DNA of 64,000 nt from NCBI RefSeq assembly GCF_034702125.1, contig NC_085869.1, positions 55,121,214 to 55,185,213 of the forward strand, given 5' to 3'. This document shows positions 18,843 through 29,200 of the stretch, piece after piece. The DNA comes from Engraulis encrasicolus. Lineage: Eukaryota; Chordata; Actinopteri; Clupeiformes; Engraulidae. The notes below the pieces were generated by a model. It saw nothing but the letters and a program-made list of their open reading frames with translations, had not been told where the DNA came from and did no database searches. Numbering within the stretch: position 1 is the stretch's first letter; each line of letters opens with the position of its first letter. Made by a program: the position numbers and the translations under genes.

Positions 18843-19052
18843 ACCAGGCTTGTACGAAATTCCAAATGGAAAGAATTTCAATTCAAAATAATGGCATAAT
18901 ATGAACACTAGGTGGTGCCATTACCTTGAATTTCTTTGAATTTAATCTACACTACCCATTGAAAGTACATAGAACACCACCACCTAGTGTTCGTATTATG
19001 GCATTACTTTGAATTGAAATTCTTTCCATTCGGAATTTGGTACAAGCCTGGT
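18843..19052. mobile_element. 210-bp palindromic MITE downstream of creg2
   Basis: The two halves are near-complete inverted copies: ACCAGGCTTGTACGAAATTCC at the left returns as GGAATTTGGTACAAGCCTGGT at the right, with GAACACTAGGTGGTG against CACCACCTAGTGTTC inside. The flanks also agree (GTGTGAACC before, GGTGTGAAC after). It could fold into one long hairpin. Confidence 0.85.
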
Positions 19053-20711
19053 GTGAACAGGGTCTCAAACTCCAAAAAACAACTCCAGTAGTTTATAGCT
19101 AATGCTTTATTGACTCAAGACTCAGATGAGCCCTTGTGCCTATTCCAGCTATGTTTGTGTGTGGGGGACAATATCCGGAAAACACCAAGAAGAAAATGAT
19201 GACTTCAAATTACTTCCTCTCTGTTGGAAACCACTGTAAATGAATATGACACAAACACCATACAATGCACAGTAATTCAGGTGTTTTATATAATCAGACT
19301 TGATTACCTGATTATGTTTAGCCTACAGATGTAATGTATGATGAACATGTACTATATATCATATTTCACACTCCGAAACATTTCACATGATGTCAGCATT
19401 ACAGATTTTTACACCACATTGTGGTGTTGTTCAAAGAGTCTGATCTATCTGATGGAAAGCATTGACTTGGGTCTGTACAAAATCAGTTCTACATTTCCCA
19501 AAAACTTAGTACTTAAGCTTAAGAACAAGTATGAGGGGCCCCTTTAGCAATAACGACATATCAGAATTAGCTCTCACATCATCACTAAAGGTTTATACAC
19601 CATTTTACCTCGCACATGCATTTTGCACAAGCATTTTATTTACATGTGCGATAAAAAATATTTGATGTAGGCCTATAAATGATTGTATACAGTATAAACA
19701 TTTAGTGATGTGAAGGGGGCACCTCATACTTATATACTACTTTGGCTTTTTGGGAAACGCAGCCAAGATTGCTGATTGATACATTGCTTGGGCAAGTAGT
19801 TGTCCATAGTGGATGACACAAAGACTGGATGTTATTTGCTGGTTAGTCTTGGACAGAACCATCCTGATAGGCTGAAATGATGCACAGGTGGTTGTCACTG
19901 GACATTTCGAGCGTTATTTTTTTGTTTGTGAATAAAAAAGGAATGTACATTACATTTTATGTGTTTTAAGGGGGGGCATATTTAATTATCTTTTTAACCT
20001 AGTATTGTGGGTCTTTTTAACCTTCCTTCAACCGTAATTGGACATCAAAAGCTAAGGAAACAGTATGACGTGCTGTTGTGATGTCACACCTGACCTGATA
20101 TGAAGGGCTCATAGAAGTTCAACATACGTACCTGACAAAATCCTAGACAGCAAATGGTTTTTATTATTTGAATAATCTAGTTTCTGAAAGAAAAAAATAC
20201 AATATGGCCAATTTAAAGTATATTAGTTGTGAAGGGAACATTTGAAAATAAAGATAGACAAAGATAAACAAATAGAAAGTCAAAGATCATTGATTTTGAA
20301 AGGAGCGACAGTGAGGTCAGTTCAAGCACAGCCCTGAAGTAATTCATGGTGTAATGGTATTTTAAAGTAGGCTACCAGTGTGCATCTTTTTTGAAATACC
20401 AGAAGGGGAGACAGGTTTCAGATTTTGTGCAAAATCTATAGAATTACATTATACCTTGATTAAAATCATGCTCAAAAAGTGGAGATATCAAAACCAGAAG
20501 GGGGAACAATGTCTGCCATTTTTTTATATAAAAGTGAGCAAGTTAGCCGCTATGTCAAATCTACACATTTGCATCACAAAATTGATCACCTAAATCAAAC
20601 ACCTCCCCAACAGACACATGCTTTCTGTTTCCAAGACCTATGGAAAATAAACAGCGTCCAGTCCTGCCAGTTGGCTGTGTGAATACTACAGCTTTCAGCA
20701 ACGCTGTATTA

Positions 20712-20714
<3 letters not shown>
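19053..20714. other. Spacer between creg2 and the Ig receptor gene
   Basis: It contains the candidate creg2 polyadenylation signal (19931). About 20395-20530 resembles the interior of the hAT element at 60863-61023 (TTTCAGATTTTG through CAAAACCAGAAGGGGGAACAA). No exon or RNA gene was recognised. Confidence 0.4.

Positions 20715-20788
<74 letters not shown>
20715..20788. repeat. (GT)n microsatellite
   Basis: About 36 uninterrupted GT units. Confidence 0.95.
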
Positions 20789-20930
20789 CACAGATATAAT
20801 GGTAACCTAAATTCAATGGAGGTAGTGAGAACATCAGTCTTCAAAAGGTGTGTGCATGTGTGTGTGTGTTTTGTGCCTGAGTTTTAGTGACTGTTTGTAT
20901 CTGCGAACTGCACCATACTATCTTTCATTA

Positions 20931-21093
20931 TTATATTCTATGTGATGTGATATTAACTATAGGTAGACGTGTGCAGTGTGAGATTTTCCTTGTTGAGGAG
21001 CTGGGCCTGTTGTTCAGTCTGTAGGAGCGGCACTCTGCTTTCCTCCTCTCGTCCTCTCTACGTTTGGTCACCTCATGCAGCTGGGCGTATGTC
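20931..21093 (-). CDS. Possible terminal (cytoplasmic-tail) exon of the minus-strand Ig gene
   Basis: On the minus strand, the acceptor CCTTCCTCTCAG opens a 53-codon frame starting TYAQLHEVTKRREDERRKAE and ending KISHCTRLPIVNITSHRI plus stop. It is basic and hydrophilic and has a Tyr-x-x-Leu motif (YAQL), as in the tails of immune receptors. It lies about 2.2 kb downstream of the last Ig exon of the gene at 23274-32018, on the same strand. No transmembrane exon was found between them, so the link is unproven. It could equally belong to no gene. Confidence 0.3.
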
Positions 21094-21163
21094 CTGAGAG
21101 GAAGGGAAGGAAGAGGCACTCAGATAAGCTAAATGGCAGCCACAGATACCCATTACCCACGCA

Positions 21164-21444
21164 GTAACACTTTATTTTAGGGATACATCTATTAGCACTA
21201 ATACATACAATGTTAATGCCTGCATAAGTAACCTCTAAGGCATGTACTAAGCAAAAGCTAAGGCCTACTAGGTCCTTAGTAAGGTGAAATTGGTAATAAA
21301 TCCCTTATTGTGCATGAACAAGACGTTTGCGAATACATGCCTAACAAATGTTTGATTTTGCTTTGTACATGCCTTACAAGTTACTTATACAGGCACATTG
21401 TATGTATTAGTGCTAATAGATGTATCCCTAAAATTAAGTGTTAA
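21164..21444. mobile_element. Palindromic MITE
   Basis: GTAACACTTTATTTTAGGGA and GATACATCTATTAGCACTAA at the left are mirrored by TTAGTGCTAATAGATGTATC and CCCTAAAATTAAGTGTTAAC at the right. The arms are about 100 bp with an unpaired centre. No coding capacity. Confidence 0.85.
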
Positions 21445-21916
21445 CTTACCACCCACGCCATGCAGCTGCAGCACTGCAAACACTGGCCTGTGCCACTGTA
21501 TTTCCTCACCTCAAACGCTAACATACCGCATGGCCTGGAAACACACATACATGTATACACACATAGGAATACACAAACACACAGCCAAACACAAGCACAA
21601 AGTGATAGGACACATAGAGATGCACGCACACACATACATTCAGTACACACGCAATAAGGACACCAAATCTTCACCAGAAAGCACCCTAGAAGCCAATGTC
21701 TAGAAAGAAGCTAAACTGCAGGTAATCTCAGCAGCACACAGACCTACGTATGTCCCCGGTGTATGTGTACTGACTGCTGACTTGACGTACGGGGAAAGGT
21801 GATCCCACACAACACAACACAACACAACCATTATATGCAGGTTACCATACACGTGGCCTCTACACAGACTCAAGCAAACACACTCGTCTGCTTGTTTGAT
21901 TGTATATATAACATTG

Positions 21917-22199
21917 GTAAATGGACTGCATTTGTATAGCGCTTTTCCACTCCTTCGAGCACTCAAAGCGCTTCACATTGTATGCCTCACATTCACCCAT
22001 TCACACACCGATGGCCGTGGCTGCCACGCAGGGTACCACCCTGCCACCAGGAGCAACTTGGGGTTAAGTATCTTGCTCAAGGACACAACGATGGAGTCAG
22101 GCCAAGCTGGGCTCGAACCTGCAACCTTTGGGTTGCTGAACGGCTCCTCTACCACCTGAGCTACCACCGCCTGACCACCACCTGAGCTACCACCGCCCC
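21917..22199 (-). mobile_element. tRNA-derived SINE with repeated A-box end, minus orientation
   Basis: The reverse complement begins GGCGGTGGTAGCTCAGGTGG (A box) and carries a B box GGTTCGAGCCC. The body ends with the TGTATAGCGCTTTTCCACTCC-type segment common in fish. The A-box end is duplicated (the CCTGAGCTACCACCGCC block occurs twice at 22157-22198). Confidence 0.85.
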
Positions 22200-22279
22200 C
22201 ATATTTCCACTAAAGAAAAGTTCTAGACTGTAAATGTAAATACATTGCCTAATATCGCCCTCTTGTGAAGACAGGATGT

Positions 22280-22575
22280 CTTTACAGCAGGGATGGGCAA
22301 CTTCCATGACAAGGAGCACCACATTTTTTTTCAATGCTACCATCGGAGGGCCACATGACCACAGATCTGACTGTATCTCACACACTTTGAGGTGGCGTTG
22401 ATGGCTTACTGAGTGCCGATGTTTGGAAAGTGTTCTCTGTTGGCCAGTGTAGTTACAGATTGAGTGAGTAGTGGTGGACAAATCTTGTCAGTATGTTTTT
22501 TGAAAAAAATATTTTATCTACGGGCCGTTCAGAGTGTGGCTCCCGGGCCTCCAGTTGCCCATCCCTGACTTACAG
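22280..22575. mobile_element. hAT-type MITE
   Basis: The element at 22288-22567 begins CAGGGATGGGCAACTTCC and ends CCAGTTGCCCATCCCTG. It is flanked by CTTTACAG and ACTTACAG (6 of 8 matching), a decayed 8-bp duplication. It is non-coding and belongs to the abundant GGATGGGCAAC class of hAT derivatives. Confidence 0.8.
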
Positions 22576-22750
22576 CCTCAACAAAGAGTTTCTACCGTGC
22601 AACATAGGTCTAGCCTCGCGACGCCATCCTACGTACTTCTGCCAAAAGATTTTGACTCCAGACATAAATTGAAGTATTATGGGATGGTTGTTACCAGGCT
22701 AACATAGGTCTATTGTGCCTAACACTTAGGCCTAACACTTGCCAAATTAT

Positions 22751-23085
22751 TACCTTCGCCAAGGAGGTCGCATTGGTTTGTCTGTCTATTTGTTTGTTTG
22801 TCTGTCAGTCTGTTGTCAGCAGGATAACTCATAAAGTTATGAACGGATTTGGATGAAACTTTATGGAGTTGTTGGAAATGACAAAAGGAACAAGTGAGTA
22901 TATTTTGGTGGTGATCCGGATCACGATCCGGAACCAGGTCTTTATTAAAGATCTAGGGTTGCGGGATATTTATATGGTGAATTTTGACATTCCAGTTTCT
23001 AACTCAAAAACTAAAAAAATAGGTTAGTAGTCAAATGTTCTATCAAACACCTTCCTTGGCAGAGGTCTGCACTCTGCATTTTTAG
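22751..23085. mobile_element. Conserved non-autonomous repeat with GCCAAGGAGGT / CCTTGGCAGAGG ends
   Basis: It starts TTACCTTCGCCAAGGAGG and ends CACCTTCCTTGGCAGAGGTC, imperfectly inverted. The interior has a GTCTGTTTGTTTG-type run, ATAACTCATAAAGTTATG, GGATTTGGATGAAACTTTATG and GTGATCCGGATCACGATCCGG. This wording is familiar from repeats spread widely across animal genomes. No ORF. Confidence 0.6.
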
Positions 23086-23139
23086 TTTCATATTATTTCA
23101 GAACCCAATATAGGCCCACTATATTTGACTTTAATTTTA

Positions 23140-23245
23140 AAGGGTCACATTTGTACAGTGCATGTGGCATGCCTGTCTCAAAATCTCGGAATGTTTTTCC
23201 CACGACACTCGTAGCAGGTCGCTCTGTCAAAAGCTTTTGCTTCGG
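23140..23245. repeat. Fragment of the 30020-30365 / 44250-44575 repeat family
   Basis: GCATGCCTGTCTCAAAATCT is followed by GTTTTTCCCACGACACTCG and CGCTCTGTCAAAA, the same blocks and order as 30050-30230. It is internally deleted. It abuts the donor end of the Ig 3 exon of the minus-strand receptor. Confidence 0.7.
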
Positions 23246-23273
23246 CAGAAATTGTTAATAGTTTTCCTCTCAC

Positions 23274-26200
23274 CGGATTTCCCGCCATTAGGTGTGTTTC
23301 AGCGACGTGGAAGCCATCGAGGTCTGTGACCAGGAACACTCCAGCATCAGTGGCCTTCACGTTTTCCAAGACGCAGAGGTTGCCATCCACAGAGAGACGG
23401 TCCTGCATGTCTAGCTCCTCCGGGATTGTCAGGTTGCCCTTTTGCATGATCAACCAGGACTTCCTGCTGTCGCTGGCAGGCGTGTACTTGAAGTGCACCA
23501 TGGAACTGTTCAGTACGAGGTTGAACTTCAAAGTTCCTCCAGAAGGCACTTCTGTAGAGTTCTGATGCACTGAAGGGAGAGACAAGGGGAAAGTAGTGCA
23601 GTTCAGTGCAGTGCAGATTTTCAGCAGATTTCCAGTTTCTAGACTGGATTCTGTTTTTCGAAAAGGCACACGCCGAAGCGAGTTTGTGCAATAAAAAAAA
23701 ACACAATTCATGTAAGGTGTGGCCTCCTTTTTGAAAAACTGAGCTGAACATTTGGGCCAGCACCCCCACAGTCTAATTATTTGAGAGTGACGCCTGCTCC
23801 AAACTGAACACTAGACTGAATTCTAAAATCAAAGAGTTAATCCAATAACCCCTTCATGCATAGCCTAATTGTTGTATCACAATTACTGGCATCAGGCCTG
23901 CCGACAGGGGGGGAGAAAGGGGTATGTTGTCCCGGGCCCAGGGGGATAGGGGGCCCAGAATTAAGCCCCCATTACATTGTACTGTATGTATTGGGTAGGG
24001 GGCCCTTTCAGATTACTTTGTCCTGGGCCCAGCAAAAGCTGTCAGCGGCCCTGACTGGCAAATATAGACATTTTGGGGGGTAAGTGTTGGTGGGGCATGT
24101 TTAACTTCTGGCTGCTTAACTAAGCTACTGTACATATGGGATTATATCGAGGTATTGTTCACATGCTTTTAATCGTCAAGCATTTCTAGATGATCACATC
24201 ACAATATATTGTGGAAAAACAAACAACAAAAATAACTTTCAAAAAGGGCATTTTTGTTCAGGACGAGCACCACCTTGTCCCTTTCTGTGCACACCTATGA
24301 CCACAATGGTAACTACCAAATGTTATTTGGTTGCATACTATTATTTTATTTGGTCTGGTTGTCTTGCTGGAAGCTAATGTATCACATTTCAGGACATCAA
24401 AATCTAGTTTATTTTCTAACACTACCTATTGGTAAAACTGGCTCTGATTATCTGGACCCTACGCACTATACAGAGGAAAGAAGTTCCGTTCACCAACCTT
24501 ACCTTTAACGTCCAGGCACACCTTCTTCTGAATTTCATCAAAGATATCCCTAATGGTGTAGGCGCCCTCATCCGCTCCTGTTACACCTGTGAGTGTAACT
24601 CTGGTCTCCGAGACGAACAGGCGGTTTTCATAAACATCTCTAAAGTGCTCTCCTATCATTAGGACCAGAGCTATCAGGGACGCCTGGTTTGCCTCAACAG
24701 CGATGGGCCGGAACTCAATCACCTTGGGAGGTAGGGTCAGCTGAATGTGGAAGTTCTCTCCATACATGATGTTGTGCTCGTTGGAGCAATCTGAGAGAGC
24801 AATGGAATGGTAAGATTGGGCAACCTGATCTCCAAAATGTCCGTGCTCCTGGACACGGATGTTAAGGACACGAAATCCGTGTCCAGGAGCACGGATTTTG
24901 CCAAAATTCTGTGCTCCTGGACACGGAATTGTTTTCCGTGATGGACACACGGAAGTGCTTTCTATATTCCCACAGCACTGTGTTAACTCTATCATTAGAA
25001 AATACATACCAAATGCTAATACTAAACAAAATAATGCTATAGCAATTTAATTTGTGCCCTGACCAAAACATTGCCTAACCTTAACCTGTCATTAAAGACA
25101 TATTTTTGAGAAATACCCTTTCCAGTTGGTTGATAGGCTATCAAATTCATATAATGAATGAAAGAATACTAGCTGTGCCCAGACCAAAACAATCCCTAAC
25201 CCTAACCTGTCAGTAAGAAATGTTTTTGGTTGAAAAATATTTAAAATTAGAAAGATCCTGAGAAAACACAAGACTGTGGAAACATAGAGCTGTGGGAGTA
25301 TAGAGAGAGCACTTCCGTGTGTCCATCACGGAAAACAATTTCGTGTCCAAGAGCACAGAATTTTGGCAAAATCTGTGCTCCTGGACACAGATTTTATGTC
25401 CTTCACATCCGTGTCCAGGAGCACGGAAATTTTGGAGATCATGTTGCAGCCGGAGCCAGTGGTAACGATAATGGAGGTACATATCAACACAGACATCGAG
25501 ATAGAGGAAACACAAAGATAAGGAAAAATACTAGGTGGGGCATGGTAAGACAGAAATATGTGGCGTCAATATTTGGTATCTTGAAATTGTTTTTAGATGC
25601 ATCCTAGCATCTCCATAAGAGGGTATGTCCGTCGGTCTGTCAGTCCATCTGAAACACTTTCTAAAATTGCAATTCCCTCCTGTGTCTTCAAGGCGGCGGA
25701 GTATTGGCGGACGCATCTCTGTCCGCCTGTCGGACTTGTTGGACTTAAGAATTCCACAACTACATTCATTACAGTACATTTCATTTTCCATGGCAAGGCG
25801 GATTGTCAACCTTACCAAAAAAAACCTAATCCATGTAATGAGAGACAGTTGTGTTCTTTAGATGAGTCTTCTTAAAGGCTGGTGGGGATACACCAGGGTA
25901 CATGCCCAACAGGACTAGCCTACACTGTTGTTGATTTCAAAGCAAGCAGAATTACAACAAACATATTGGGCAAAATGAGAACGGGCAGCCTGGGAGCAAA
26001 CTTGAAGAATTCTGATCCCCATGAATGTGCATACCGTGTATAATGTCACAGCATAAGGATTTTATTTTAATACGCTATTTTAAACTTCTTCAACCCTGTC
26101 TGAACACACTGTCACTATTCCCTAAATACACACGGTTGCTACTGGATTTCATGCAGAGTGATTGGCAGGTCATGGAGATTGTGCATGAGAGCATTAACCC

Positions 26201-29200
26201 ATTGAGACACACCTTTATAAACTCGCTGTTACCAGATTGGCAATGACCAAGTCATAGTGCATTACTAAAGGCCCTGTGTTATGTCATAGTAATGTAGTAC
26301 TATGGTAATTAACTTTCAATTACTATTACAGCGTGCCACTGGAGGTACGGCGTGCATTAAAAGACCACTTCAGTCAATTTCAATATGCTGTTGTATTGCT
26401 CACGCTACCCTTGACTTGTCTGTACCTGGTGATGCCACAATTTTCGGCTCAGCCCTTTCCGAGATATGAGCTATTCTAACCGCACAAATACATCTACCGC
26501 GAAAAGAGCGAGGCGAGCGACGGAAGTAATTGACTTTGTATTGAGTCGCCCGACAAAAGCGATTCTGGAGACTATGGCGATTTGCGCGACGAGAGCGACA
26601 GTTTGAAGTTGAAATCCTTTCAACTTTCTATGATGCGGTTCGGCGACTAGCCGCGACAGCCAATGACTGTATAGAGGTCAGTGACCACAGCCAATGGGAA
26701 TGTTTGAATGCTTTGCCTTCTGCTTGTAACGGATATACCGTAGTTGCTTCAATCTCGCGTATCGCTCTGTCGCTTGAATTGCATCGCGCCTGGTCTATTC
26801 GTGTGGTTATGGGGGCAGTGTTTGTTTACTTTTTTTTTTATTAATATAGGCCTACTCAGAATATTTCCCAAAAGGTACCGCTGTTTACTAGTTGTCTGCT
26901 GATGTTGCATAACCTTTTGGATCTTTTTGGGAATAAATAAAAATGTTTTTTGAAATGAAAAACAAACAGCTGCCCCCATTACAACCAGGATCTCGGAAAA
27001 GCCTGAAGAAGAAAAAAATCTCAGGTACTGACAAGTCCAGGGTAGTGTGATCATTACAACTGCATGTTGAAATTGACTGAAGTTATCCTTTAAGGTGCTA
27101 CTGCAGTGAATGATTGAATTTTCTTTTAATTGTTCTACTTCAATAGAAATTATTGTGGAAAACAAGCCAGGGGGGCATTGGGATCACATTTGGATTTTAA
27201 TGTATGGCTTTAATAAGCAACGCAACAGCTGTCTCTGATTACTTAAAACAAGTCTTAAGCTGTCCATTTGATGGGACATCCATGAGGACTGTCTTCACTA
27301 ATATATGAGGATTATAGTTTAAGGAAATTTCAATTAAATTAATATAAAAACTTGTTTTTCTGTTCAACTGTCTTGGAAGATCTAATTCTCTCGGACCCTG
27401 CTACTGCAGGAAGGCTAATGAGGGTTGAAGGCTCTTACCTCTTACTACTTGTTTTCAGGCTGACCATTCTGATGCCTGTTCCTGCAACTGTTACGTTCAG
27501 AATTAAAATGCTCACCCGCGCACCCACCCACATTCATACCGGGCTCTTAACTTTTCCATATGTGACGATAGGTGCCCTGGATGAACTGTCTAATTCCCAT
27601 TGTTCGCATTTCGAACACTCAGGCGTGCGGCGTGAACATGTCAACCGTATCAAGATTAGGTGTGGGAATGGGCGGCAGCACGGTCCATTGTCAGCCTGAA
27701 CACGCCATGAGTGAATAGGAGTCTTGGTTCTATGTCTGTCTTTTGTGTCCACATCACTATCTGCGGGAACCGGGAAGGTTCTAATAGGCTACTCTCAGAC
27801 CTTGGTAGCCCCATAATGTATTCTGTACCATCTGAGGCACGCTGTAATAGTCATTGGAAGGTTAATTACCATAGTACTACTCTACTATGACATAACACAG
27901 GGCCTTTTATCTTTTATACTGTGCATGATCTCATCTCCCCACAGCACTTTTAGCACTTTTTCCTTTTTAAAATCTTGACATTAGAACATGTGTCATGCAC
28001 TATTATTATTACTAATATTGTTATGATTGATTTTAATCCCTTACCCTTACATGTTCTCAAAAAATGCCTGTGAAAGTGTGAGTGTACTGTATGTGTGTGT
28101 GTACTACTGCTGCAAAACAATTGGCCAAGCTGGGACAAATAAAAGCTACTTGACTTGACTTGACTAGGCCTATAGTAATGCAGTATGACTCTAGACTTTG
28201 CCATTATGGTAACAACAAATGTATAGACCCCTTTAGAGTTTGGAAACAGGTATGACGTAATTTGGCTGCGTGCGCACCTCTGCCTCAAAATCGTCCATGC
28301 TCCGTTCACTTGTACAGAGACTCGACAGGTGTTTTTTCCGAAATAAGATAACGGATGATCGCACTAACCTCAGATATGCAGTGGGCACCACGGACACGGG
28401 TATTCCTGGCGATGTCATCAGTCCAGTCAGTAGTTTAATGTCTTGTAACAACAAACATCTCCTAAGCTTCTGGAACAGCCTCTTCCCTCTCAAAATAGCA
28501 TAACAAGTGTGCTTTTCGGAATCTCTATTTTTTTATCAACGTACACGCTTCAGAACGGCAGTTTTTCTCTCTATAGTGTCTGTACTGTCACCCAGTATTA
28601 CATCCAGAATCACCACTCCCGATTTCACCCGTGCCTGCAGTTCTCCTAGTGGTCACTGTCGAGATACGGCTCTGAGCGCAGCAGCCCGTTCTTTCTGAAT
28701 GGAGTCTCCACTCCCTCTAGAGTGCAGCACCACTCAGAAAAGTGGAGTCTCTCGTAATATCCTTACAATATCTCTGGTGTGTTTGAGTCGACGATGCGCA
28801 CGCATTCATGAGGACGTCGACTCTGAACGGGTCTATATAACGCCGTATTTCAACAGGTTAAGAAAAATTATGACTCAGGGTTGAAGGTGCTTGCTTACCC
28901 CTCACTATGAGTGAATAGGACTTGCTGATGGTGCTGTTGTCCTGGGAGGTGACGGTGTACAGCCCCTCATCAACCTCTCTCACGTCCTCCAGGACCAGGT
29001 GGGTCTGGTTCAGCCCCCAGGCCCTCCTGCCCTTTATCACCCCGGCCTTCATCAGAACAACCTTCCCACCACCTGTGCTGGCTGTGCGCTCAAACACCAC
29101 GTCGGTAGCACCTGGGGGGAGCTGGATGTGAAAGTCCTCCCCTAAAAACATGACTGTCTCCTCTTTGGTTGAGAACAGCAAAGTGACAGAGGGGAGGGTG

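Noticed and set aside
21510..21534. 25-bp microexon (gtttccag to gtgagg) as part of the Ig receptor tail
   Set aside because: In the phase needed to reach the 20931-21093 frame it contains a stop codon, so it was not included.
25195..25215. Interstitial telomere repeat (CCTAACCCTAACC)
   Set aside because: Only two partial units, inside an inverted-repeat element.
27352..27699. 115-codon plus-strand ORF
   Set aside because: No splice context, no recognisable motif, and it overlaps a repeat-like region inside an intron of the minus-strand gene.
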